A stretch of 64,000 bases of DNA, from positions 57,406,529-57,470,528 of the forward strand of contig CM031600.1 of assembly GCA_018398815.1 (NCBI GenBank), written 5' to 3'. The stretch is from Conus ventricosus (lineage: Eukaryota > Mollusca > Gastropoda > Neogastropoda > Conidae). The translations under genes were made by a program, and so were the position numbers. Of the stretch, positions 12,581-24,480 are shown one piece after another (within the stretch, counting starts at the first letter, position 1; every line of letters begins with the position of its first letter). The notes beneath the pieces were generated by a model. That model was not told where the DNA came from. It saw only the letters and a list, made by a program, of their open reading frames with translations, and searched no databases.

Positions 12581-13640
12581 ATAAGCAAGGGAGAGAAGTG
12601 AATAGAAAGAGGCTAGCAAAATACCACCGCTTCAATTTATCAATGGACTCAATTTTCACTGGTTAATTGTTAACAATTGAACATCAATTTCAATGTACGT
12701 ATTTTAATCAGGCTACAATTTTCTCATATTAAATCAATACATATCAAACTATATACATTCTCTTGGGATTGTATAGGAGGTAGCAGAAAACAGAGAAAAT
12801 ACAGAACACAGAGATATAGCGAAACAGAGGGGATGACAATTGTAGGCGAAGGTGATAAGGGTAAACCATGTTTTGCATTTCAGTGTAACGCGAATCAACA
12901 CATATGCAAGAGCATGACTACAAACATGTACATAATATCCACTTCTCTATCTTCTGATTTCCCACAGAAATCAAATACAAAATTTGTCTCCAGCCTCAAA
13001 CGGGAGTTTCACTCACTCCTAAAATTATGGGTCCTCAAATATGTAAAAAAAGAAAAAGGACTAACCAACACAGTACCACTTTATTTTAAGTCTTAGGACT
13101 ATAAAAAAGAATCAAAGCCACAAGAGAGAGAGACAAATGGGAGGAGTGGGGGCGCGGTGGGTGGGGGGTAAGAAGGAGAAAGAAAGATACTATGATCAAC
13201 CGCCCCTCTCAATGGACAATTTCAACAGTTACTATCAATTTATATAACAAAGTACAGTCTCCTATAATCTCGATACATCAGAACCAATACATATCGATAC
13301 AAAGCAAAGTAAAGCACAGGTTCCATCTCTTGGAATTGTATGGATGGAAGCAGAAGAAAGACAAAGTCTTAAACTTCCCTTTTGTGAATTCTGTGCATGA
13401 TCAAGACCTTTCTGTTTTGTACATTTTCATGTAACACACACAACATAGCACCATTCACACCCATATAAAATATACTTAAAAATAGTACGCCTGAGCACAT
13501 ACACCCTTGGTGATAATACAGAACACAACACTCCACCCCATCTCTCCTCCCCAGTGCCATCGCAAACGCAACAAGCCAACATAAAACAAATTTGAACTGA
13601 TGAGAAACACACACACACACACTCACCGCTCAGGAGAAAG
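11151..13640. repeat. Microsatellite-rich DNA, no gene
   Basis: Holds a (GA)n stretch at 12047-12130, a C run at 12353-12368, an A run at 12550-12578 and a short (CA)n at about 13606-13622. The open frames here are short, low in complexity or without domains. The 139-residue plus-strand frame at 12677-13096 has no motif I recognise. Confidence 0.6.
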
Positions 13641-15800
13641 AAGTTCGCATTTTTGATCGATTTAAATTCGATGGATGTGATGAAGGAAGGGTAGGGGGAG
13701 GCGGGGTAAGGGAGGAAATCCTACCTTCAACCAGTCCCTCTCAATCGTCCTTTCCTACCACACCTTACGCTTGACCAAACTCCCCATCCCGCCCAAAACC
13801 AACCATCCATCCAACTTTCACAACCACAGCTTTGGGTCAGCAGTAACTTTTGAGAAATTTACATAACACGGCCGCAAAACTTTGTCGCCGTCCATGTCCT
13901 ATCTCCAGTCTTTAGTCCTTCCATTCTTCCATTTTTGCAATAATCTTCCATAACTGCTCCAAGCATCCATCGTCGAAGTATGTTCTTTTGCTTTTTTTTA
14001 AACAGTTTATAGTTCAGTGATGTCAATCGTCAGAAATCGAGATCTTTTTGAACATTGCCCTCTAAATGTCTGCTGCGTTTTGCGAGGAGTTCGTCTCTTA
14101 TCTTTCTGGACTAGGAAACGAGCGATCATGGGCCCGGGTCTGGCATGTTGAGGGGGAAACGACCGCCAATCCTGTGCGCTACCTCCAATCGATGTCGGTC
14201 AATGTCACTTCACTCCTCCCACATTAAGATGTGAAAACGTCACACAGTTTTTGTTATGCAGTCGGTTCCCGTTTCTGGCTCGACCTGTGTTTTTGCTTCC
14301 GGGACGATATAGATCCGGAGATTCCATCTACGACCGTACGTGTTCCTTCTCAACCAATTGTTTTCTAATTCGCAGGGCTGACATCTGTTTGTCTGTCGAA
14401 TAAGCTTGATCGGAACAGTTCGGCATTGGTTTTTTTAACGGCGTTCACTTCCCCTCTTTGTAACTGGTTCTTTTTCCGTTTTCCACACAAAGAATCCGTT
14501 CTAAAGCTTCAAACTTTTTCAAGAAGCGAGAGGACAGATTTTCTTTTCTATTCTGTCTGAATATCAGCTTTAAGTTTAGCGATGTCCTCTTTAGATGCAC
14601 ATTTTGCTGTATTTTGTCAGAGCCGCTGACTGATCTCACTCAGAGCACACAACAATTAGTGGTTTCCCACCCGATTCTTTCGCTACCATTCCGAGCCGCA
14701 CAACCACACTTTCACATCCAAGATTAGGTTTTTTACTGACGTGTTTTTGAAGTTTGTGGACAATCACCTCACTGCTTGATGAAGAGTTTGCTTTTGCGTA
14801 TGGAACTGAGACAAAAAGTTTTTGTAGTTTGACATCACAACGTCACGACTGCAAGGTGTTATAGCATGAAGTTAACAGGACTAACCCTCCGCACAAGATA
14901 TACCAAAAAGTACTCGCATTATTTCGGAGTTTCAAACAGACACGGATCAGATCCACGCCAGTATACACAGTGCACACTAACCGCTGAGAACTGGAACATA
15001 CTCCAAGTGCGCACAGACTGCATGGGAAAGGGGGAAGGGCGGTCATCATTCACAAGTCACCGAATTGGCCGCATTACACTTCAGCTTCGAATGAAGACAA
15101 CTCGCACCAAAAGAACACAAAAAAAACGGCTAATTCGTGGTTTCCTGACTTCTTTTTTTCTCACAAACTTTTATAACATTTCAAGATGGGACTCACACAG
15201 CAATATAAGGCAAGGGCGTTCATTACACAGCCTCATTTTAACATCTTAATTTTCCGGAGAGCCAAGACAAACGGCCGTCCGCCATCATGAAAACCGCACA
15301 CCCGCCCCGAGCATTATAAATGTTTACTTTCAAGTTGACATATGTTCACTGATACAAGGTTGAATTGGCATGTATGATAATGGTGTATATAATAGCTAGA
15401 AATATGTCACCTTATTTCCAAAGATTATTCATAAATAGATGAAATATAGGTTTTAAAATTATTACATTAAGAGAGAGTAACTACTGAACATCAACTATAG
15501 TTTTTTGTTTTAGATTTTTTTTTGCAAACGGGCAAAGTTGTACTTCATGTTAAGTGTGTTGGGGGTGGGGAAAACGGGGGGGTGGGGGTGGGGGCGGGTT
15601 TTGAGAAGGCGAGTGGACAACATCAAAGCCCTGTCTGTGTCACAACTCTTCTGTAACACAAGCCGCTGATCTGAGAGTTGTAGGACCACAAACCACGAGA
15701 CATGTGCAGACAATACATTTTGTGTTTGTGTTGTGTTAAAAGTGATAGTGCACAGTTTATGTGATGAGAAGTGGATTATTGACACAGAACCATGGCATTA
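13641..15800. other. Unassigned sequence, no gene recognised
   Basis: Mixed-composition DNA without microsatellites until 15550, where a G-rich patch (15558-15598) occurs. A 127-residue plus-strand frame at 14866-15249 is Arg/Thr/Ser-rich and has no recognisable domain. It could be an exon or promoter region of a host gene, but I see no splice structure that supports this. Confidence 0.4.
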
Positions 15801-15809
15801 CCATCGTGA

Positions 15810-15918
15810 GTACACATGTGTGTGTGTAGTGTGTGTGTGCGTGCGTTGTGTCGTGTGTGGTGTTTTGTGTGTGGGTTGCGGTTGTGTGTGTGTGTGGTGG
15901 TGGTGTGTGTGGTGTGTT

Positions 15919-15951
<33 letters not shown>

Positions 15952-16455
15952 TGTGTGGTGCGAGTCAGTGTGTGTTGTGTGGTGTGTGTTGTGTGGTGTG
16001 TGGGAGTGAGTGAGTGTGTGTGTGTGTTATGCTTTTTGTTTCTGTTAAGTCATGCCTGCACGTCAGTTACAATTCATCTTTCTCTCTCTCTCTCTTCTCA
16101 ACTCTCTCTCCTCTCTCTCCTCTCTCTCCTCTCTCTCTCTCTCTCTTCCCCCCTCCCCCTGCTCTCTCTCTCTCTGTCTCTCCTCCCTCCCTCCCTTACC
16201 CCACCCACCTCAGTCTCGTATGCCGTGTGCCGTGTATATGTTTTGGGGAGTGTGTGTGTGTGTGGTGTGTAGTGGTGTGTAGTGTGTGTGTGTGTGTGTG
16301 TGTGTGATATCCTGTTTGTTCTGTGAAGTCATGCATGCACACAGTTTTCAGTTCAGTTTCTCTCTCTCTCTTCTCTCTACTCTCGTCTCCGCCTCAGACT
16401 CGTAAGCCGTGTGCCGTTATATGTAATTTTTAGTGTGTGTGGTGTGTGTGTGTGT

Positions 16456-16510
<55 letters not shown>

Positions 16511-16517
16511 TGTGTGT

Positions 16518-16560
<43 letters not shown>

Positions 16561-16572
16561 TGTGTGTGTTTT

Positions 16573-16605
<33 letters not shown>

Positions 16606-16607
16606 GG

Positions 16608-16653
<46 letters not shown>

Positions 16654-17330
16654 AGAGATAGAGAGAAGAAAAAGAGAGAGAGAGATAGAGAGAGAGATTG
16701 TTCATTATGAGTGCAAGCCATTGACCATGTGAAACATTTTTCTCTCGGAATGCTTTTAATTGATTTTGTAGTACAAAGGCAATCTGTGGCATGTCAGTTC
16801 TCATATAATGTATTATTAATCAGTCCTCCCTCCCACATCCACTCTCCTCCCACTCTCTCTTCTGCATGCTTTATTGATTTGTGTGTAACAAAGGTATCCG
16901 TGCATGTCTGTTTCTTTATGAAGGTAATTCTCCTAAACAGTCATCTCCCCACCCCCAATCTCTCCCTTCCCTCTCTCTCTATGTCCGACTCTCCTCCTCT
17001 CTCTCTCTCTCACTCCTGTTCTCTCTTCTCTCACTCTTTCCTCTCTCATCTCTCTGTTTTGCATGCGCGCCGGTGTACACTGTGCATGTTTCGTTTCTTC
17101 CCATTATTTTATAAGATGGTAAATTTGCGTTGCAGTGTCTTGTGTAGTCATGTTTAACTCACCATTCCTCTCTCACTCTCTTTCTCGTTCTCGCTCTCTC
17201 CTCTCTTCTCTCCTCTCTCTCTCACTCTCTCACAGACACATACACGCGCACACAAATCACACACAACACACACACACAGTCACACACACACACACAACAC
17301 ACACACACACACACTCGACTGGGGGGGGGG
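15810..17330. repeat. Compound (GT)n/(CT)n/(GA)n/(CA)n microsatellite field
   Basis: GT repeats at about 15818-16030 and 16248-16310; CT repeats at 16079-16200, 16358-16380 and 16970-17230; a GA/GT compound array at 16432-16705; CA repeats at 17233-17315. Long frames here read as SLSLSL, CVCVCV or THTHTH and are repeat translations, not genes. A G run at 17320-17343 closes the block. Confidence 0.9.
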
Positions 17331-18025
17331 TGTGGCAGGGGGGGCAGTTTTTCGTCAAGCGCTGGTCTTTTTTTTTGTTTTGTTTTTTTCCATTATCAGG
17401 CTGTTAAAAGTTCATTACCTAAACCCACATCTGAAATGTAATAATTCATAATGAGGGTATTGACGGTAAAGTTTCTGCTTTTATGTACATATGTATGCTC
17501 GCGCAGTGTCATGCGTGTGCGGATGTTGGGTGTGTGTGTGTGTGCTGAGTGTGTGTGTGTGTGGTTGTGTGTGTGTGAGTTGTGTGTGCGCGCGGGCGCG
17601 CGCGCACGCCGTATGTGTTCGTGTATGTGTAAGAATTCAAGCGCTTCGGAACAGATCTTCGTTCCGGCAACGCGAAAATACTCACAGCGTGTTGTGGACA
17701 GGAAGACAATGTTCGCTTTCCTCGGTTGTACCAGGGCTGGCTGTGTGCAGTCGTTTGTGTAAATATTGGCATCTATAGGCGCGATACAACACCAAAGCAG
17801 TGTGTAATCGCTATTCTCCACGCTTTCAGTAAACAGATGTGCGTGAGGCGTCTAAGACTTTTATCTCCCGACCTCCAGGGTGTCGGACACAAGACCGCTA
17901 ACAGTAACAGACCCAGCGCACAATTTGTTTCTTCTGCTTTTTGCCCGTCTCACGCTATTGAAAGACTTTGAGCTCAAGCGCTTAATGCAGCAGTCAGAAC
18001 CGCCAACAGATAACCAAATACAAAC
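17331..18025. other. Unassigned DNA with a GT/GC tract
   Basis: A purine-pyrimidine alternating tract (GT then GC) spans about 17515-17612 and could adopt Z-DNA. The remainder has frames of up to about 140 residues that are repeat shadows or have no motif. Copy A of the virus-like element begins near the right edge. Confidence 0.4.
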
Positions 18026-19110
18026 ATGCCACTTGAATGTTTTAAAAATCAACACAGGAGGCGAAATAAATCACGAATAGAAGCAAAACCACATTTTCAG
18101 AAAGAAATACAAAGCACATTAAAACAATTAACGGGCGATCCACCGCAACCTAAGAGAGAATTATTAGCCCATGATCGTACTTTAAGAACCTTCAGAAGAA
18201 ATAATAAACAATTTTAGCAACAAACTGACTGAACTAAAAGAGCGTATAGAAAAAGAACAGAAAAACTTCTGCTGATGCTGACTACGTCCAACTTAAGGAC
18301 GTGATGTTACAGAAAGAATAGAACAAAAGACTACATGAACTTAAATCGAGAAAGATTATCAAGACTATGATGTGTTGTATACTAACCTAAAAGAAATTAC
18401 GAACTCAAGTGAACAGAATAAGAGAAACTATCGAAAACATTTACATGAAGACACAACGCTAGCAGAAACGAATAAGAACACTTTTTAGAGAAGCAGGGAG
18501 TCAGCATAAGCAGAAAAGAAAAAGAAATAACACCCGAAGGTGCTGGGGAGGACCCAGAGAAGCACTGTCTTCACCTGCCCTTAGAGCAGTCCTGCACCAC
18601 CCTTGGAGGCCTGCGCTGTGTTGACGATGGTACAGGCACGCACAGGACACTCCATTAAGATATCAAGGGACATAACTGCTCCTGAACAGAGGTAAATTAG
18701 ACTACAGGATGCAGCTCATAACAGCCTTAAAGTAGCATCCCATGGGTGTACCAGCCCGTATTTCATGACTGCAGAGCCCACCGCCAAGTGTTATAACTGC
18801 CTTAGGATTTGCAATAAGTACACTGGTGTTGGCTATTACAGGCGGCGGTGGTCAAAGTCTAGTGCCTCCACCGCCATCCCCTCCCATCACCGCCTGATAA
18901 ATCATGGGATAAAAAAACAGCTCGATCATCTTGCGAGTTTATTAGAAAAATTAGCTGGTAAAGCTATAGACCTTACCTGGTATATTAGGGAGTATCGTTA
19001 GCTGGCTTTTGTCTACTGCAAGCAAAGTAGTTGGCTTTATGGCCGAGCACTTATGGGCATTAGTTGTCTTAATAGTTGGGTTACTATTTAGTAAGATAAA
19101 GAAAGGAGTA
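18026..19110 (+). pseudogene. Gene T, copy A (membrane protein of virus-like element, 5' truncated)
   Basis: Homologous to the minus-strand gene at 55808-56985. Here only the middle and C-terminal part remains. Recognisable pieces are ELKDVM-type charged segments, RIRTLFRE near 18470, a hydrophobic GFAIS-like segment with a Gly-rich run near 18800-18850, KKQLDHLASLLEKLAGKAID near 18925, IVSWLLSTASKVV near 19000 and LWALVVLIVGLLFSKI near 19055. Two hydrophobic segments and a Pro/Gly linker suggest a membrane-associated structural protein; function unknown. An insertion at about 18512-18780 splits it. The stop seen in copy B is changed here, so the frame runs on to 19239 over the end of convergent gene M. 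Confidence 0.7.
18512..18780. other. ~270-bp insertion inside gene T of copy A
   Basis: Copies B and C run straight from the REQG-type segment into the hydrophobic segment. Copy A has about 270 extra bases with higher GC. I see no A/B box, poly-A tail or inverted ends, so its class is open. Confidence 0.6.
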
Positions 19111-19122
19111 CTCCTAGGCCAG

Positions 19123-20303
19123 TTAATCCAACAACAAGTGCTGTCTTTTCATATTCATGGTCATTATTTTGACTTCGCGAACAGAGTCCACGTCTTCAAC
19201 AGTCTTTGGACTTTGGACCTCGGGGATTGGATGACTTAATCTTGGGGGGTCATCTTGTTTTTTTATTGTTTGTAATATTACTGGCTCAGAATTTATTCGT
19301 TTTTTCCGACCTTCATGTTCATTGCCTGCCACAAGGATTTCATTATTGTAGTTTATTATTGTACCTATCTGGAGTCTGAGGTCAGAAGGCAGCATGTATA
19401 AACCAGTGCCAACAGCAAAGTCTTACTTTCGATCTTGCAAATTGTAAAACATTTTGGTACCTTTTATACTTGAAGGTAAATCAACTGTAGAATTAATAGC
19501 TTCCTCTAAATTTGCCAAGTACTGTTTTTGCGCATCAAAACCAGTAGAAGGATCAGTTATGCTCGATCTCGCTTGTGCTTGCGAACCTAGCAAACACCAA
19601 ACGTAAGTACGAATAGAGTCGTTTATTCGTTCTATTCCTGCTTTAGTTAGGCCCTTAGAAGTGTCCAAGATAAATGTTGTCCATGCTGTTTTATGTTCTT
19701 GCTCTATGGACCCGAGGTGAACACCTGTGCCTGAAGAAAAAGATGTGTAAGGAGGATTCCAGTCATAGTTATACTTTCTGTGCACGCCCCAAAAATAAGG
19801 GTGCCTAAGCCATGATTAAGATCCAACTTTTGTCTAAAGTCTGTCTTAACATTAATATTAAATTCGTTACAGATCCTTTCAAAAGCCTTCATGTCTATTC
19901 TGTTGCTGAATGGATTAAACGGTTTGTCATTTGGTAATGGCGCTTGCAGTTCAGTCAAAATACGTCTGAAGGTGTAATAAAAATGAAATCTGTACACAGA
20001 CCTCACCAAAGGATCTGGATGATTTAAATGATCAGCATACGACACTCCACACCCAGTTGATGCACAAAACACGGCAAAGTTTAACTGGTTCTGATAAAAC
20101 TGCATCGGATGGCTGAACCACACTTTTGCGATGTAGTCTTTTTAATAGGAGGGTTAAGATATTTGTCCAATGGAGTACTAACCTTTACTTGAAAGGTGTC
20201 AGACTGAGTCACAGAAATGTCGAGGGTGTCAGTTGTTATATTTTTAAGATTGTAGTGCGGCCCAACAGAATATTTTGCATTAGTATATTTTGAACGCACT
20301 CAT
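19123..20303 (-). pseudogene. Gene M, copy A (conserved protein of virus-like element)
   Basis: About 395 residues, spread over four frames by single-base indels at roughly 20295, 20100, 19790 and 19430. Conserved blocks: KYTNAKYSVGPHYNLKNIT at the N-terminus, QFYQNQLNFAVFCASTGCG, VYRFHFYYTFRRIL, SIRTYVWCLLGSQAQARSS, and GTGLYMLPSDLRLQIGT near the C-terminus. I recognise this as a family of uncharacterised proteins that recurs in animal genomes. Co-location with a packaging ATPase suggests a virion structural role; this is inference. It starts 18 bases from gene P (divergent) and converges with gene T. Confidence 0.8.
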
Positions 20304-20321
20304 TTTTATTTCGTTTAAAAA

Positions 20322-21004
20322 ATGTTTGTAACAATAACAACCCAAGACCGTCCTTCGTTTTTAGAACATGCTGTTGAGAACGATTGCGGAACCTGAAGGG
20401 TTGCACTCCATGAAATATTCTACAAAGTCGTATGGTTTAATATAACTGAATCCAAGAATAATACGATTCTAAAAGTTGACAAATCAGGGACCAAAGTTAG
20501 CCAGTTAACAATACCTGATGGTTATTACGGTTTTGCTCACTAAAAGAAGCAATGAGTAACTTCGACATTACTCTCAAACTTAACAATGCAAATCTAAAAA
20601 CAATGTTAACATTCAAGCCTGAAGAAGAATCAGGTTACTATTTTGATAAGAGCTAGCTAAAATGTTAGGCTTTGCAGCTGACAATCATAGATTTAGAGTT
20701 ACACCAAACAAAACTACTTATGAGGGGAAAGTCCGCTCGATCTTGCATACATTCATTACTCTATGTTCATTTGGATGAGCTAAGCACTGATGAAAACTTA
20801 TATGATGGAAGGCCCTCAACTGTTTTAAGAGCTCTTCCGTCAGGGAAAGCTGCATATTGCGATTATGAAATTATACAATTCCCTAATTTACAGTTTAAAA
20901 AATTAGCTTGTGGGAGGGTCAGATCATTTAATATAAAAATCACAGACAAAACGGGGAAAGTCGTAAAATGTGATAACCTGCACATTGTTTTGGAAATAAA
21001 ATAA
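20322..21004 (+). pseudogene. Gene P, copy A (candidate minor structural protein)
   Basis: About 228 residues from an ATG at 20322, which I choose because the conserved N-terminal piece FVTITTQDRPSFLEH begins there and the divergent gene M starts 18 bases away. The internal Met at 20553 is in the same conserved frame and is not the real start. Visible blocks are IPDGYYGF, SNFDITLKLNNANLKTMLTF, YVHLDELSTDENLYDGRPS and the C-terminus DNLHIVLEIK. Frameshifts occur near 20400, 20540, 20655 and 20735. The length and beta-rich look would suit a single jelly-roll (penton-like) protein, but no motif proves it. Gene Q follows after 19 bases. Confidence 0.7.
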
Positions 21005-21023
21005 TAAACTGTACTAAAAAATA

Positions 21024-21853
21024 ATGTCGCGTGGGCCTGTGAGGTGTATAACTTTTAGAATTAAAAGACCTTGCAGACGTTGCAGACTTTGAACAAAATG
21101 GTGAGATAGGCGCTTTGTATGGTTTTGAGTACACTAAAGACGGTGATTATAAACGCAAAGAGGTTGGCGACAACAAAAGGTCTCCTAAACTAGAACAACT
21201 ACGCAATCTAGAAGCAAATAATGCTGGCCAGTATGAATATAAAATAGTTCGAAAACCTGACAGCAAATGGCACTTAGAACCATATTTAGAATGGGACATA
21301 AAATTTAAATTCATAAGCCCATTTACATTTTTTAGCCATCAAAAAATTTTCAGCAAAGCTTTCAACTCTGGTCCTTTACATATAAGTCTTATGCCAGAGG
21401 ACAATAGTCGGAAAGAGATCGAAATAAAGCCGTATGGGAACAAACAGTACATCCTCCACAAAAGAGAAAGTTTTAAAGGAGGCTTCTACAAAATTACAGT
21501 TCATTCCGCGCGCAAAATTAGGAGACACGTTCACAATGATATTTGAAATTCTGTCTTAAAAGATGAAGCAAGAAATGGAGCTGTGGGCGTTAGTGACATA
21601 CTTATGAAAGGAATTCTTATTAGCTGGCAAAACTTAGACGTTGACAGTCTTAAAGTTACCATCGTCGTTCTTCACAATGGTGAGGATATTAAGGTCATAA
21701 CAACAACCAACAAAATCAATATTAGTCTAAATAGAAACAATCTTACAGAACTAAATTGGATTAATCTTACACATTTAGACCTTATAGGATTTTATATTAT
21801 ACTGAACAAGTTCTGACAGAGAGTATGATAACATAATAACTGGATTAGATTAA
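21024..21853 (+). pseudogene. Gene Q, copy A (unknown protein of virus-like element)
   Basis: About 275-285 residues. Starts MSRGPVRC; copy C has a short extra segment after the fourth residue. Conserved blocks: ITLELKDLADVADFEQNG, IVRKPDSKWHLEPYLEWD, VTIVVLHNGEDIK and LNRNNLTELNWINLTHL. The middle is rich in beta-type alternation and Lys. Frameshifts lie near 21050, 21545 and 21800. It sits between genes P and ATPase on the same strand with very short gaps, so they are probably co-expressed. I know no function for this family. Confidence 0.7.
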
Positions 21854-21869
21854 ATTCTGTTATAAAACT

Positions 21870-22430
21870 ATGGAGCAGTTAAACTTTATGACAAAAACCC
21901 CTCATTGTTCATTGATTTGTGGACAAACTGGTTGTGGGAAAACAATATTTATCCTCGACCTGTTACAAACAGTTTATCGTTATAATTTTGATCATATTTT
22001 GATTTTCTGCCCAACACTTAAATGGAACAAAGCATATCACAATAGAAGGTTTATATGGATAGATGATAACATATTTTTAGTTGATCCTAGCAATAAACTG
22101 AGTGAGTGTCTAGAACACTTTAATAAATTGTTTGAGGGAACGCAGACACTATTCATTATAGATGACTGTCAGCAGAAAGAGACATAGTTAAAAAAGAAAA
22201 AACTTTGTCAAAACTAGCTTTTAGTGGAAGACATGCTGGAATAAGTGTGTGGATTTTATGTCAAAAATATAACTCGGTTTAAAGACTTTAGAGAACAGTT
22301 AAAGACTGTATTTTGTTTCACATGAAAGACAGACGCATTTGATGAATGTAGCGTGAAAATGATGTTATTGAAATGATCGGGAAAAACACAGGATTAAGCA
22401 AAAACAGAAATCTGAAAAGTTTTAGTATAA
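21870..22430 (+). pseudogene. A32-like packaging ATPase, copy A
   Basis: P-loop NTPase of the FtsK/HerA superfamily, the type that pumps DNA into virions in Polintons and related viruses. Start MEQLNFMTK at 21870. Walker A GQTGCGKT at about residue 18-25, Walker B LFIIDDC at about residue 100. The frame breaks at 22170 just after Walker B; later pieces SKLAFSGRH, WILCQKYNS and HMKDR remain in other frames. It ends abruptly near 22430, about 15 codons before the end in copy C, and is followed by sequence without similarity and then the assembly gap. Confidence 0.88.
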
Positions 22431-22514
22431 TTAAGTATTTTAATTAAAAAGGAATAAACCTTTTTCATTTGCAGTATTTTAAAACGTGAGAAATGATTTT
22501 TTTAGTTATTGAAA

Positions 22515-22614
22515 NNNNNNNNNNNNNNNNNNNNNNNNNNNNNNNNNNNNNNNNNNNNNNNNNNNNNNNNNNNNNNNNNNNNNNNNNNNNNNNNNNNNNN
22601 NNNNNNNNNNNNNN
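22515..22614. other. Assembly gap (100 N)
   Basis: Exactly 100 N, a conventional placeholder between contigs. The real distance and order across it are unknown. Confidence 1.
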
Positions 22615-22737
22615 TAGGTTTTTTTTCAATTTGAGCATTGCTCATTGAGTAGGTGTTGGCAGCTCAAATTAGAAGATATTTTGTCAAACAGCTCTTTTGT
22701 ATGTATGACATGAATATGTACTTTGGGGGAAGCTGGA

Positions 22738-22820
22738 TTGTTGCTGACCTCATATATTATATATATATTATATATATAATATTATATATATATTATATAT
22801 ATTATATATATATATATATT
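22738..22820. repeat. (AT)n microsatellite
   Basis: AT-alternating tract with irregular interruptions, expected to extrude cruciforms. Confidence 0.9.
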
Positions 22821-22959
22821 AACTGCCAGGCCACACACGGGATGACCTCCGGTGTCTCGGTATGATGAAAGTAAAGTCTTATCTCCTCTGCAAGAGACTT
22901 AAGAGGGAACAATTTTGGATAGACAAACTATGCACACTGACATCCAAATGGCCTTACAC

Positions 22960-23075
22960 AAGGGACAGAACACACAGTGTGGCAAGCAGTGTCATCCCAG
23001 TCTCCCGGTTGAGTGTGCGTGCATGTGATCTGGGTTGGGTTTTGTGTGTGTGTGTGTGTGTGTGGTGTGTGTGTC
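22960..23075 (+). repeat. Left arm of long inverted repeat I
   Basis: The segment from about 22985 (cagtgtcatcccagtctccc) through a GT tract near 23060 recurs in reverse complement at about 23780-23860, where the same unique sequence follows a CA tract. About 75 bases match almost exactly. Confidence 0.85.
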
Positions 23076-23254
23076 AGGCCGGAAGTACTGAACTAAGCTG
23101 TTGAGGAAGTTAAACATCAATTCATCTTACAACCTCTCAGGCTCCTCCATCCCCATGTGCATTTTGTTCCCCCTCATTCCACTTTTTTCACGACAGAGTA
23201 CAGCTGAGATAGAATCTCATGAATGCAGGACACTATTCCATCCCGCCTACTACA

Positions 23255-23525
23255 CTTTCCCCCTTTCCCTTCCTTTTTGTCCCCTCCTTTTTCCCTTTCC
23301 CTTCCATTTTGTCCTCCTTTTCCCCTTTCCCTTCCTTTTTGTCCCCTCCTTTTCCCCTTCCCTTCCATTTTGTCCCCTCCTTTTCCCCTTTCCTTCCATT
23401 TTGTCCCTCCTTTTCCCCTTTCCTTCCTTTTTGTCCCCTCCTTTTCCCCTTTCCCTTCCATTTTGTCCCTCCTTTTCCCCTTTCCCTTCCATTTTGTCCC
23501 TCCTTTTTCCCCTCCACCCTCTCCA
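23255..23525 (+). repeat. ~30-bp pyrimidine minisatellite, about 8 units
   Basis: Units of the type TTTTGTCCCCTCCTTTTCCC recur at about 23274, 23308, 23336, 23368, 23400, 23430, 23460 and 23490. The strand is almost purely pyrimidine. Long frames on both strands are repeat translations. Confidence 0.9.
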
Positions 23526-23699
23526 TTCATCACTGTGCCCCTTTCACCTGTTCCCCCCCCCCACCCCCAGGTTTCCCCTACCCTTGGTTACTTGAATGAC
23601 GTCTCCTGGGGCAGCAGGGGACAGCTGAATGAGGGTCTCTGTGAGAGAGAGACTTGAGAGATCGTGTATGAATGTCGTGAATGTGAGAGTCCACCGTCT

Positions 23700-24085
23700 T
23701 CACCCTCCACACACACACACACGCACACGCACACATAGTGTCACTTACGGGACAAGGCGAATTGGAGAGACAAGGGTATCTGACACACACACACACACAC
23801 AAAACCCAACCCAGATCACATGCACGCACACTCAACCGGGAGACTGGGATGACACTGCCTATCCCTAACCCTTTCCCCTCACTTCCCCCAGCCTCTCCAA
23901 CTGCCTCTTTCCCCTTCCCCCTTGCCCCCCACCCCTCCTCACCTTCACCTTCACCTCAAAACCTCTGTCTGGTGTTGATAACCTTTGGCTTTCATATTTT
24001 TCAAATTGAATCTCGATTCCACCCTTGTCTCTCCAATTCGCCTTGTCCCGTAAGTGACACTATGTGTGCGTGTGCGTGTGCGTGT
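23700..24085. repeat. Inverted repeat II overlapping the arm of repeat I
   Basis: About 23715-23778 (CA/CG tract, then a unique block with tcacttacgggacaaggcg) recurs in reverse complement at about 24018-24080. The right arm of inverted repeat I begins right after the first arm, so the two inverted repeats are interlocked. Confidence 0.85.
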
Positions 24086-24480
24086 GCGTGTGTGTGTGTG
24101 TGTGTGTTTGTGTGCGTGTGTGCGAGTGGGTGTGGGTGTGTGTAAGTGTGTGTGTGTGCAAGTGTGTGTGTGTGCGCGCGCGCGCGCGAATGTGTGTGTA
24201 TGTACGTGCGCGCGCACAGGTGCGCGCGTGCAAGTTCATGTAGGAGGGGGCTATGCATGCAGGCCTATATGTGGGATAGTATGGGTGTGTGTGTGGTGTG
24301 TGTGTGTGTGTCGGGGAGAGAATTGTTGTCACTGGTCACTGCACTGGTATTTCTACCCCCACCTCTTTTTTCTTCCCCCCCCCCCCCCCCCCCCCCACCT
24401 CCAATTCAAGTGAGTGATGTTCCTTCTTTATCCCGTAGCTGTGGTTGGGTATTGTGATCTGTGTTTTGATCAGTTAATAA
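24086..24480. repeat. GT/GC tracts and a C run
   Basis: GT repeats with a GC-alternating core at 24174-24188 and 24205-24228, then a C run at about 24377-24397. Z-DNA-prone. No gene. Confidence 0.85.

Noticed and set aside
12677..13096. 139-residue plus-strand frame as a host gene
   Set aside because: No domain, no splice or promoter evidence, and surrounded by microsatellites; left unassigned.
15733..17407. Long open frames rich in CVCV, SLSL or THTH
   Set aside because: They are translations of GT, CT and CA microsatellites on both strands.
23101..23657. Frames of 80-164 residues (Pro/Phe- or Gly/Lys-rich)
   Set aside because: All six arise from the pyrimidine minisatellite; none has a domain.
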